From the NCBI GenBank assembly GCA_900473045.1, contig UCKS01000017.1:124001-188000 (forward strand): 64,000 nt of DNA. Reading direction: 5' to 3'. Source of the DNA: Hyphomicrobiales bacterium. GTDB lineage: Bacteria > Pseudomonadota > Alphaproteobacteria > Rhizobiales > Rhizobiaceae. Positions within the stretch are counted from its first letter, which is position 1. Every line of letters begins with the position of its first letter. Shown here piece by piece: positions 35,498 through 43,499 of this stretch. The position numbers and the translations under genes are program-made. The notes beneath the pieces were generated by a model. It had not been told where the DNA came from. It ran no database searches and saw only the letters and a program-made list of their open reading frames with translations.

Positions 35498-36037
35498 TCA
35501 GAGGTCGGTGAGATCGACGTCGAGGTTCTCTGATATTAATCGCGGCCAAGAAAGGGAAATCAATCTGGGCGACCAGCCGAGCCGCTTGTAGACAGCCTGC
35601 ATGGGAAGCTCATAGACGCCAATGATGCCTTCAATGTTAAATTCGTGCGCTAAGTCACACAAACCACACAGAAGTTGGAGGGCGATGTTCGTTCGTTTCG
35701 GCGTGTCATTGGGGCCGGCATGAACGCAAAACCGCGTGCATTCCCACACTGTTGGGCTCTCAAAGTCCACCGGTTCCCGAAACATCGGCGCGAAATCGCT
35801 CTTGAGCATTGTCGGGCCCGTGGTCGGCAACACCCTCAAAGACCCAACGACGTTTCCCGCGTCGTTGAGTGATATCAGATAGAGAGGATCCCCGCTTCGA
35901 TCGTACAGATCGAATTCTTTGCCGTCGATGACGTCAACATTCCAGTTCATCCGGTCACGGAAAACCCTCGCTCTCCCGCGCAGCATTTCGTTGTAGGATG
36001 GATCACGTTGATCATGCTTAGTCAGTAATTTTAACAT
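35498..36037 (-). CDS. Acyl-homoserine-lactone synthase (LuxI family)
   Basis: A 179-residue autoinducer synthase making an N-acyl-homoserine lactone from SAM and an acyl donor. The invariant residues are present: R24 and F26 (RARVFRDRMNWNVD, W32), E41, D43, D46 (EFDLYDR), R68 (VVGSLRVLP), E99 and R102 in WECTRFCVH. The C-terminus (LGWSPRLISLSWPRLISENL, then DVDLTDL) stops about 20-30 residues earlier than usual, so acyl specificity may be altered. GGGGAGGG precedes the ATG by 4 bases. A lux-box-like dyad lies 57 bases upstream, indicating autoregulation. No luxR gene is in the window. Confidence 0.92.
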   Translation of the reverse strand: MLKLLTKHDQRDPSYNEMLRGRARVFRDRMNWNVDVIDGKEFDLYDRSGDPLYLISLNDAGNVVGSLRVLPTTGPTMLKSDFAPMFREPVDFESPTVWECTRFCVHAGPNDTPKRTNIALQLLCGLCDLAHEFNIEGIIGVYELPMQAVYKRLGWSPRLISLSWPRLISENLDVDLTDL

Positions 36038-36094
36038 CGTGCCCTCCCCGTCAGCGCAGAGTGGTGAGGGTGCCGATGTCTGTCACAATCGACA

Positions 36095-36114
36095 ATCTAG
36101 CAACTTTGATAGAT
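36095..36114 (-). promoter_or_regulatory. lux-box-like operator before the AHL synthase gene
   Basis: Minus strand ATCTATCAAAGTTGCTAGAT, of the form NNCT-N12-AGNN known for LuxR-type sites, with symmetric ATCTA/TAGAT and CAA/TTG halves. The dyad extends two bases on each side (36093-36116). A close relative lies at 46104-46123. Confidence 0.7.
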
Positions 36115-36306
36115 TGACCGCACCAGCCTTCGCCACTCCCGACACGCTAAAAGCGGCGGTTTGGTCCAAGCTTAGCGCACAAAGATGGTTTGGGACGTCG
36201 TCGAGTCACGCCAACTAGCGGCGACCCCGTCGCGATGCTTTTCAAAAAACTTCAACAACCACAAAGTCATGCCCCGGTAGTTCCAAGGACCTTGACTTGC
36301 GCCTAC

Positions 36307-37542
36307 CTAAGTTTTCCAAACGGCCGAGTTGCCGGATATCTCGATCCTCGTACCGACCTTCGCTGAATGCTCTTGAAAGCGCATCAATATCCTCTCGGCA
36401 TCATCACCACGGGCAAGTTCCGGCGCAAGGCGTTGTTCCAAAGCGTCAGTCCGTGACGGTTCGGCGCCGCCGATAATGATCGGACGAAAGGACATTCCGA
36501 CGAGCTTGCCATCATCCCCAAACGAGCATAGCCCGATGACGCTTTCCCAGACCTCGCGAGCCATCCAGGGCGACTTGTCGGATTTTACGTGGAAGATGAA
36601 ATTGCCCAGACTGTAGAAGATTGGCCTTTGACGGTAAATTTCGACCGGCTGGAGAACGGGGGCGCCATGGCTGACAAACATGGCCGCGCCTGCATCGATG
36701 CATTTTTTTGCAAACGCGCCCACCCATTCGGGAACCTGATACCAGTCGGAGGCCCAATGGTGGTGATGCAGGTAGGCGATGACGAGGTATCCGTCCTCTG
36801 CTGCAGATGTGATTGCGGCGAGGTTTCGCGCTGTGTCGACCTCATCGACCGTAATGTTTCGACCGACCCTATCGGCGCGCCTGAATATAGCGCGTGCGAT
36901 ACTGATTTCGGCTTCGGGATCAACGTAAGGCGTATCGTCTGGTTGGCTGTCGTTGCCGAGATCCATCCTCGTATATCCGACCTTGTCACGGACCTTTCGC
37001 AATTGTTCGAAATCGTTGTCGTCCACGTCAATTACCTTGGTCACCCTCAGCCGGTTCACGCCCGGCCGCTCGGGACGGCCAGGCGACGCATCTCCAGCGT
37101 ACATAAAGTCCGGGCCCGGTCCTCCATCCATGGCAACGAGTGCCACCTTCCTGCCCCCAAACGACCCCTTGCCAGAGCGCGCCGCCGCGGTGTGGTTGCG
37201 CCCGATGCCGGCGTGAAGGAAGCCGCGCCTTTCGACTTCCTCGGAGGTTGACAGGATTCCCGAAGGTCCAAGGTCAAAAGCATGATTGTTGGACAGTGAA
37301 AGCGCCTGGAATCCGAGTGCCTGAAGGCTGTCGAGAACAACCGGCTGGCTGCATCCGAAGAACGATCCTTTCATCGGCCATCCGCCATGGCTTCCAAGGA
37401 TCGTGCTTTCGAAGTTGGTGAACGAGAGGTCGGCTTGACCAAGGACCTCCCGCGCCTCGCGAAACCCCTGTGTCTCAACACCTCGAATGTCGTGTTTGAT
37501 AAGAGATTGCCCGGTTACGGCGATCTTGAATGTGTTTGTCAT
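36307..37542 (-). CDS. CapA-like metallophosphatase-fold protein
   Basis: A 411-residue protein of the CapA/PgsA family (calcineurin-like phosphoesterase fold, first known from poly-gamma-glutamate capsule synthesis). Motifs in order: VTGQSLI at the N-terminus, DLSFTNFEST, SLSNNHAFDLGPSG, AYLHHHHWASDW and FVSHGAPVLQPVE, then FYSLGNFIFH. No signal peptide or membrane helix is seen, so unlike CapA of Bacillus it appears cytoplasmic. It is the last gene after the ABC importer (100-base gap), so it may act on the imported compound. True substrate unknown. Confidence 0.82.
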   Translation of the reverse strand: MTNTFKIAVTGQSLIKHDIRGVETQGFREAREVLGQADLSFTNFESTILGSHGGWPMKGSFFGCSQPVVLDSLQALGFQALSLSNNHAFDLGPSGILSTSEEVERRGFLHAGIGRNHTAAARSGKGSFGGRKVALVAMDGGPGPDFMYAGDASPGRPERPGVNRLRVTKVIDVDDNDFEQLRKVRDKVGYTRMDLGNDSQPDDTPYVDPEAEISIARAIFRRADRVGRNITVDEVDTARNLAAITSAAEDGYLVIAYLHHHHWASDWYQVPEWVGAFAKKCIDAGAAMFVSHGAPVLQPVEIYRQRPIFYSLGNFIFHVKSDKSPWMAREVWESVIGLCSFGDDGKLVGMSFRPIIIGGAEPSRTDALEQRLAPELARGDDAERILMRFQEHSAKVGTRIEISGNSAVWKT

Positions 37543-37641
37543 GAGACTTTCCTTTGCAGCGTGTAGCCGCCACCAGAATGTGGATGGTTTGTGTGAAACC
37601 CGACGGGCAGAACCGTCGGCGATTTGGAATATCGGCCGCCG

Positions 37642-39321
37642 TCAGTGCGTGAATCGTCTGGGGCGGGCATCGATCAGGCTTCGGGTGTACGGGTTTTGTG
37701 AATGTGTGAAGATGAACTCCGACGAGCCCGCGTCTTCGACCCTGCCATCCTTGAAAATGTAGATCGAACTGCAAAGCTCCTGCACGAGGGCGAGGTCGTG
37801 AGAGATGAAAAGCATGGAAATGCCCCGCTCCCTCACGGTTTCCTTCAAAAGCTGGACGATCTCTGCCTGTACGGACACGTCAAGGGCTGAGGTCGGTTCG
37901 TCGGCAACGATGATGCTCGGGCCTGCGAGAAGCGCGCGCGCGATGCATATTCGTTGCTTTTGTCCGCCCGAAAGTTGATGGGGATACCGGGGGAGGAGGC
38001 TTCGCGCCAACCCGAGCCGATCCATCATTGTCCCCACAATCGACAGTTCATCCTTCGCCATGGCTGCGCCGAACCGGACACTTTCCCGCAAGCTCTCACT
38101 AATCGACATGCGCGGGTTCAACGACATCGCCGGGTCCTGAAAGATCATCTGCACCTTTCCAAGCAGGCCGCTGCGCGATCCGGACCGCGAAGGATCGAAA
38201 CACGTATCATCGATCTCGATCTTTCCCCCGCCGGCGGTTTCGAGGCCGGCAATGATCCGTCCGATCGTGCTCTTGCCGCTGCCACTTTCACCAACAATTC
38301 CCGTGATCAACCCCCGGTCCAATTGAACGCAAACATCCTGCAATGCGGCTGTCTGGGTCCTCTTGCGCAATAGCGCGAACCGGCGACCGGAAAAGCACTT
38401 CGTTATTCCTTGTGCGACGAGGATTGGGCTCGCGCCAGGTTCTGCAGAACCAGAGTACAGGGGCGGGTCGTTCAGATGTTCGGTGCGTTCCTTTCTCTCC
38501 CCGGCGCCTGACACCCGCAGTCTTGGAACTGCGGCGAGAAGGCTTCGGGTATATGTCCGTTGTGGTGCGTCGAGGAGCGATGATGTAGGCCCCTGTTCGA
38601 CGATCTCGCCATGTCGCATGACGATTACACTGTCCGTGATTTCCGAGACGACCCCCATGTCGTGGGTCACCAGGATGATCGATACATTGGTTTCCTCCAC
38701 GAGCTCGCGGAGAAGATAGAGGATTTGTTTTTGAACCGTCGCGTCGAGCGCGGAGGTCGGCTCATCTGCAATGATAATGTCGGGTCTGCCGGCAAGCGCG
38801 ATGGCAATGACGGCACGCTGGCGCTGCCCGCCGGAAAACTGATGAGGGTAATGGTGATATCGTTGGTCAAGGTCAGGAATGCCGACGCGGGTCAGCAATT
38901 GAATAGCCTCGTCGCGTGCTTGCCGTCGTGACATGGTGTCTTTTGTGGCAAGGATCGTTTCTTCAAGTTGCGGACCGATGGCCATCAGCGGATCGAGCGA
39001 TGCGGTATGATCCTGGAAGATCGCTGATATCCTGCGCCCTCGGATCGTGTCCCATTGGCGTTCGTTGTTACCGTCCAGCGGTTTGCCATCGAAGAGGATG
39101 GTGCCGGTCGTCCGTTCGAAGTCGGGCGAGAGCAGGCCGAGGATGGCATTGCCAAGGGAGGACTTTCCCGCTCCGGATTCACCGATGACCCCAAGGATTT
39201 CACCGCGCTGAAGGCTCAGGCTCACATCCCGCAGGATTGTCGTTAAACCTGCAGTCGCACGATAGGTCAGGGTGAGATTGCTGACGACCAGCAATGGTTC
39301 TTGGGTACTGTGCAATGTCAT
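37642..39321 (-). CDS. Double ATP-binding protein of a peptide-type ABC importer (DppD-DppF fusion)
   Basis: A 559-residue protein with two full ABC ATPase domains in tandem. First: Walker A GESGAGKSS, signature FSGGQRQR, Walker B DIIIADEPTSALD. Second: Walker A GESGSGKST, signature LSGGQKQR, Walker B SIIVADEPTSALD. Each ends in a peptide/nickel-type C-terminal piece (RTYTRSLLAAVPRL and NPYTRSLIDARP). Such fusions power Dpp/Opp/Gsi-type importers. The ATG at 39321 overlaps the end of the permease gene by 4 bases; the open frame runs on to 40041 but that part is a different register over the permease. Confidence 0.93.
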   Translation of the reverse strand: MTLHSTQEPLLVVSNLTLTYRATAGLTTILRDVSLSLQRGEILGVIGESGAGKSSLGNAILGLLSPDFERTTGTILFDGKPLDGNNERQWDTIRGRRISAIFQDHTASLDPLMAIGPQLEETILATKDTMSRRQARDEAIQLLTRVGIPDLDQRYHHYPHQFSGGQRQRAVIAIALAGRPDIIIADEPTSALDATVQKQILYLLRELVEETNVSIILVTHDMGVVSEITDSVIVMRHGEIVEQGPTSSLLDAPQRTYTRSLLAAVPRLRVSGAGERKERTEHLNDPPLYSGSAEPGASPILVAQGITKCFSGRRFALLRKRTQTAALQDVCVQLDRGLITGIVGESGSGKSTIGRIIAGLETAGGGKIEIDDTCFDPSRSGSRSGLLGKVQMIFQDPAMSLNPRMSISESLRESVRFGAAMAKDELSIVGTMMDRLGLARSLLPRYPHQLSGGQKQRICIARALLAGPSIIVADEPTSALDVSVQAEIVQLLKETVRERGISMLFISHDLALVQELCSSIYIFKDGRVEDAGSSEFIFTHSQNPYTRSLIDARPRRFTH

Positions 39322-40193
39322 ACCGAACGGCTCCTTGGATCCAGGCTGCGCCGGACGCCCTCGCCGACGAAATTGATGCTCGCGATGAGGCCGAACAGGG
39401 CGAGGCCGGGGAACAGGCTGATCCAGTATTGACCGGTCATCAGGTACTGGAAGCCATTTGCAACAGTGGAGCCAAGCGAAGGCTTGTCCACTGGCACCCC
39501 CAGTCCTAGAAATGACAGCGTTGCCTCGAGTGCAACGGCGTGCCCCAATTCTATAGGGATCAATGTAATGGCCGGCGCGATACTGTTGGGAAGCAGGTGG
39601 CGAAAGAGGACCCTCCGCGTGGGGAGCCGCAAGAGCCGCGCTGCATCCAGATAGGGCTTGCCGGTTTCGCTCAACGCAACACCTCGAATGACCCTGGCGT
39701 AGGTTGCCCACTGCACGATGATAATCGCCAGTATGATCCGATCGATCCCTGGTCCAAGTGTGACAATGGCAATTAGGGCCACCAGGATGGTTGGAAGGCT
39801 GAGCTGGAGGTCGACGATCCGCATGATGACGACATCGACCCACCTGCCGAAATATGCGGCACTGACCCCCGCGGTAAGGCCGATGAGAGCAGCGACAACG
39901 GTGCTGGTAATAGAAACAACGAGGCTGATGCGCAGGCCGTAGAGGATGGTGCTGAGTATATCGCGCCCGAGACCGTCGGTGCCGAGCAGATAAAAGTACC
40001 CGGGGCCTCCCATGGTCCCGGGAGGCGAAGACGCTTCCCATCCATAGATCTGTAATGGATCGTACGGATTTTGCGGCGCGATGAGAGGCGCTGCCAACGC
40101 CAGCAGAACGTAGGCTGCGAGCAGGAACCCGGGTAGGCTAATGCTCATTCCCCTGTGGCGCTTCCAAAGCGCACGGAGTGTATTGGCTTTCAT
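39318..40193 (-). CDS. ABC importer permease, DppC/OppC type
   Basis: A 291-residue inner-membrane permease. After the N-terminal OppC-type helix (PGFLLAAYVLLALAAPLIAP) comes the LLGTDGLGRDILSTILYGLR block, five further helices and the EAA loop (EATLSFLGLGVPVDKPSLGS is the C-terminal family signature, ALSETGKPYLDAARLLRLPT the EAA-type loop). Pairs with the DppB-type permease. AAAGGA stands 6 bases before the ATG at 40193, which decides against the upstream ATG at 40208. Overlaps the ATPase gene by 4 bases. Confidence 0.92.
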   Translation of the reverse strand: MKANTLRALWKRHRGMSISLPGFLLAAYVLLALAAPLIAPQNPYDPLQIYGWEASSPPGTMGGPGYFYLLGTDGLGRDILSTILYGLRISLVVSITSTVVAALIGLTAGVSAAYFGRWVDVVIMRIVDLQLSLPTILVALIAIVTLGPGIDRIILAIIIVQWATYARVIRGVALSETGKPYLDAARLLRLPTRRVLFRHLLPNSIAPAITLIPIELGHAVALEATLSFLGLGVPVDKPSLGSTVANGFQYLMTGQYWISLFPGLALFGLIASINFVGEGVRRSLDPRSRSV

Positions 40194-40204
40194 GGAATTT
40201 CCTT

Positions 40205-41176
40205 TCATGTGGAAAGGCGCACGCGCGGATCGAGCACGGCGTAGAGCAGGTCGACGAGCGCATTGAGCCCGACGAAGGCGAGGGAAACGAAGGTCAAGGT
40301 TGCCATCACGACTGGCCGGTCGAGAAGTTGAATGGAGTCGATCAAGAGCTTGCCTATTCCCGGCCAGGCGAAGATGGTCTCCACCACGACTGCAAAGGCC
40401 AGCATTCCGCCGAACTGCATTCCGACGATCGTGACGATGGGAATGCTGATATTCGGCAGTGTATGCCGAAACAGGATGCGCCTCGCTGAGAGGCCTTTTG
40501 CCCGGCAGAACCGGACGAAATCCTGGCTTTCAACCTCGATCGTTCCCGCCCGCGCAAGCCGCGCGATAAGCGCAATGTTGGGAATGGCAAGCGCCAATGC
40601 GGGCAGGGTCAGCCGCCGCAGGCCCTCCAGCGTCAGGAAACTCCACTCCTGGCCAACCAAGGAAACCGTTGGTCCGCGGCCACCTGACGGAAACCAACCC
40701 AAAGTGATCGCACCGACCAGGATGAGGACCATGCTCAGCCAGAATGACGGAATGCTGAGGGCAAAGACACTCGCCTTGAGAATGGCGCGATCGATTGCGC
40801 AACCCTGTCTTCGGCCTGCCAGCAAGCCCAGCAAGGTGCCGCACGGAGCTGCGATCAACATGGCCATTGAGGCCAGCTCCAGCGTCGCAGGCAGCTTGCT
40901 CATTACCAGATCAAAGGCTGGCAGGTGGTAGATGTACGACGTTCCGAAGTTTCCGGTGACGACATTGCCCATGAAGAGAAGATATTGCCGCCAGAGCGGC
41001 TGATCTAAGCCCAGCGCGATCGTTGCGTTGCGAATGTCTGCGGCGGTTGCTGTTTCGATATTGACGATATTGTAGACCGGGTTGCCGACGCTGTGGATGC
41101 CGACAAACCCTATCACCGACATGACGAGGAGGAGGAGCGCGGCTTGTGAAAGCCTTCCAACGATGGTGGTCACCAT
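40205..41176 (-). CDS. ABC importer permease, DppB/OppB type
   Basis: A 323-residue inner-membrane permease. The N-terminal helix (ALLLLVMSVIGFVGIHSVGN), the OppB-type LGLDQPLWRQYLLFMGNVVT-GNFGTSY block, five more helices and the EAA loop FVRFCRAKGLSARRILFRHT, then VVVETIFAWPGIGKLLIDSI are all typical. It ends in DLLYAVLDPRVRLS as OppB proteins do. Start ATG at 41176 (MVTTIVGRLS); longer readings overlap the binding-protein gene. It lies 10 bases after the binding-protein stop and 11 bases before the next permease. Confidence 0.92.
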   Translation of the reverse strand: MVTTIVGRLSQAALLLLVMSVIGFVGIHSVGNPVYNIVNIETATAADIRNATIALGLDQPLWRQYLLFMGNVVTGNFGTSYIYHLPAFDLVMSKLPATLELASMAMLIAAPCGTLLGLLAGRRQGCAIDRAILKASVFALSIPSFWLSMVLILVGAITLGWFPSGGRGPTVSLVGQEWSFLTLEGLRRLTLPALALAIPNIALIARLARAGTIEVESQDFVRFCRAKGLSARRILFRHTLPNISIPIVTIVGMQFGGMLAFAVVVETIFAWPGIGKLLIDSIQLLDRPVVMATLTFVSLAFVGLNALVDLLYAVLDPRVRLST

Positions 41177-41186
41177 GGGCGTGCCC

Positions 41187-42779
41187 TCACTCTTCCGAGG
41201 GAACGGCTTGCATGGCCGTCGTCCATCCCCGCGGATGCACCGCGTAGGAACCCACTTTTTGCCCATGCCCGACGATCAGGTGGAAATGATAAAGCGGAAG
41301 CATCGGATAGTCGGCCATGGCCAGTTCTGTTGCGCCAGCGATTGCCGCGCTACGATCCGGACCATCCTCCATGGACATGGCCTTCTCCAGCATCGCGTCA
41401 AAGGTCTGGTTCTGGTATTTTCCATAGTTGAGTGATCCGGCCCCCGATTTCGCATCCGGAGAGCCCAGAACGGCTCTGAGGCAGAAGGTCACGGCCTCGC
41501 CGGAGCAGCCGCCGTACCAGACAGGGTAGGCGCCATCTGATCTTTGCGTGGCGAAGACCGAAAACGGCGCCACGACCGGTTGGGCGCTGACACCTATTCT
41601 CGCCCAGTTCTGCGCGATGGACTGCAAGGATTCGCTGTCGCCGGGATACCGGCCGGCGGGCCCGGCAAGCACGACCTTGAAGCCGTCGGGAAAACCTGCC
41701 TCCGTGAGAAGGGCTTTTGCGCCCCCATAATCCGGTGGTGCCACCGTGAGGTTGGGCGACGTTCCTGACAAGCCGGTCGGAAAGAGCTGCGCTGCGGGCG
41801 TTCCGTAGCCGAGGAGAATCTTCTCGGCGAGAAAGGGGCGGTCTGTCGCCATCGTCAGGGCCTGGCGCACGCGCTCGTCCCGAAAGGGGTTTTTAACGGC
41901 ATTCCCCGCTTTGTCGGTGATGCCGGGTGGCTTCTCCCGAGCGATATCGAACTGCAGGAAATTGGAACGGGCAGCGCTGGTACTTTCGATCGCCAACCCG
42001 CGGCGCTCAAGCCCTTCGACGTCGCGCGACGGTATATAATCCGCGAGATCGACATCACCCGTCGTCAAAGCGGCGACGCGCGCAGCGGGGCTTTCGATGA
42101 CTTGGAAAGCCACCTCTGACCAGGCAGGTGCGCTGCCCCAATAGGCATCGTTGCGCATCAGGCTGAGGACTTCACCGGATTGCCAGCTCTGGAATTTGTA
42201 GGGTCCGGTCCCAACGGACTGCTTTCCAGAGTTGACATCCTGTGTGGTCGCAAAGTCTCCCGACTTGTGACCCATGATGAAAATAGAGGTCATTGAAAGC
42301 GGGAGGGTCGGGACATCGCTGCTCGTCTCGATGACCACGGTCATTGGATCAGGCGCCGTGACGGATTTGATCGCCTGCGTATAGGTCTGGAACCCGCCAC
42401 TCGGCGGCTTCAGGAAGTCCCGGATGCGCTCGATCGAGTAGATGACGTCCTGAGCGGTGAAGGGCGAGCCGTCATGGAAGCGGACGCCGTCCCTCAGCTT
42501 GAATTCCCATTGCGTCTCTGACAACCGTTTCCAGGAAATCGCAAGGCCGGGCTGAGGGTTCAACTGGCGGTCCTGAATCACGAGACGTTCGTAGATATGG
42601 GATAGCAGTGAGTTGTTCTCATTGAGGTCCGCGTAGTGCGGATCGAGCGTCATCAGCTTGAGCTGTGTCCCGATGCGCAAGTCCTCCGCCATGGCCGAGG
42701 TCCCGAGAAACCCCGCAGATACTGCCGTAGCGACGCTTGCTACAAGTGTGTACGTGCGGAGACGATGCAGTGATTGCAT
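41187..42779 (-). CDS. Periplasmic solute-binding protein of a peptide-type ABC importer (SBP_bac_5)
   Basis: A 530-residue family 5 binding protein. Signal peptide (TYTLVASVATAVSAGFLGTS, cut at AMA-E), then LRIGTQLKLMTLDPHYADLN, YERLVIQDRQLNPQPGLAIS, FKLRDGVRFHDGSPFTAQDV and VGTGPYKFQSW, the hallmark motifs of DppA/OppA-like proteins. The ligand could be a peptide, opine-like compound or sugar; sequence alone does not say. GGGAA lies about 9 bases before the ATG at 42779. It is the first gene of the importer operon, with the palindrome TCACGCGTGA about 95 bases upstream. Confidence 0.92.
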   Translation of the reverse strand: MQSLHRLRTYTLVASVATAVSAGFLGTSAMAEDLRIGTQLKLMTLDPHYADLNENNSLLSHIYERLVIQDRQLNPQPGLAISWKRLSETQWEFKLRDGVRFHDGSPFTAQDVIYSIERIRDFLKPPSGGFQTYTQAIKSVTAPDPMTVVIETSSDVPTLPLSMTSIFIMGHKSGDFATTQDVNSGKQSVGTGPYKFQSWQSGEVLSLMRNDAYWGSAPAWSEVAFQVIESPAARVAALTTGDVDLADYIPSRDVEGLERRGLAIESTSAARSNFLQFDIAREKPPGITDKAGNAVKNPFRDERVRQALTMATDRPFLAEKILLGYGTPAAQLFPTGLSGTSPNLTVAPPDYGGAKALLTEAGFPDGFKVVLAGPAGRYPGDSESLQSIAQNWARIGVSAQPVVAPFSVFATQRSDGAYPVWYGGCSGEAVTFCLRAVLGSPDAKSGAGSLNYGKYQNQTFDAMLEKAMSMEDGPDRSAAIAGATELAMADYPMLPLYHFHLIVGHGQKVGSYAVHPRGWTTAMQAVPSEE

Positions 42780-42873
42780 TATGATGTTCCCTTCTTGTTT
42801 TTGTGACCACGGCGCAGTGATTGAACTCTTCAACGTGCACGCTTTGGCGCCCGCGCAGCGATGAATCTATCGC

Positions 42874-42883
42874 TCACGCGTGA
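42874..42883. promoter_or_regulatory. Palindromic operator candidate TCACGCGTGA (copy 1)
   Basis: Centre of a 12-base perfect palindrome CTCACGCGTGAG, 95 bases before the importer operon and 196 bases before the XRE gene. The same 10-mer is found at 46287-46296 before the MFS exporter gene. Confidence 0.5.
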
Positions 42884-42994
42884 GGTATGCTTCAGTCATA
42901 AGTCCGGAGGAGTTTCTATGGATGATTGCGGGCAAAGTTCTGCTATTCTCAGAATCAGCCATGATCCGAGCTCCCAACAGCTTGATTGTGGTTA

Positions 42995-43027
42995 GGCCGA
43001 GCAGGTGTTTCCATCACCTACTCGGCC
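42995..43027. repeat. Long inverted repeat before the XRE regulator gene
   Basis: GGCCGAGCAGGTG and CACCTACTCGGCC, 13-base arms with one mismatch around a 7-base loop, ending 52 bases before the XRE start. No T tail, so an operator or leader hairpin is likelier than a terminator. Confidence 0.5.
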
Positions 43028-43078
43028 GCAGCGTCAATGTTCCCTACAGAATGATAGAAGTCAATCAGAAAGTTTGCC

Positions 43079-43324
43079 TTGAGTAAAGATCATCTCACCG
43101 TTGAGCAGTGCCGTGGGGCACGGGCTATGTTGGGCTGGAGCCAGGCGCAGCTTGCGGAAGCAGCAAATGTGTCACGCCAGACAATTGCTGACTTCGAACG
43201 CGGAGCCCACAAACCGATTGGCAACAATCTGGCAAGCATAGTCGCATCGTTTGTGAAGGCCGGAATCGATTTCATTCCGGAAAATGGCGGTGGCGCGGGA
43301 GTTCGCTTTAGGGACTCGAAATAG
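43079..43324 (+). CDS. XRE-family helix-turn-helix regulator
   Basis: An 81-residue small DNA-binding protein. The HTH core is CRGARAMLGWSQAQLAEAAN, VSRQTIADFERGAHKPI (about residues 11-47), followed by a short C-terminal tail (GIDFIPENGGGAGVRFRDSK) typical of a stand-alone rhizobial XRE group. The start appears to be TTG at 43079 since no in-frame ATG lies before the HTH; ribosome site weak. It is divergent from the ABC importer operon and convergent to the unknown 471-residue gene. It is the obvious candidate to bind the local palindromes. Confidence 0.82.
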   Translation: MSKDHLTVEQCRGARAMLGWSQAQLAEAANVSRQTIADFERGAHKPIGNNLASIVASFVKAGIDFIPENGGGAGVRFRDSK

Positions 43325-43499
43325 TGGATTGCGGACTTTCGTTCCCGGGCGATACCGCGAGCCAGTCCTAAGCTAGCGTCTCACCGCTAGCTCCTCTCGA
43401 AATCAGGCGGCTAGACCTTCTTTACCGACTCTCACACGGGCAGATGAGGGCTACCGAAACAGCAGAGCAACGCGAGGCGTTGGACTCTTTCCTCCCAGC

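Noticed and set aside
39322-40041. N-terminal extension of the double ABC ATPase (240 extra codons)
   Set aside because: Arg/His-rich translation of the permease gene in another register; true start is the ATG at 39321.
42880-43086. Plus-strand open frame before the XRE gene
   Set aside because: Crosses the inverted repeat and palindrome, has no family pattern and overlaps the XRE start.
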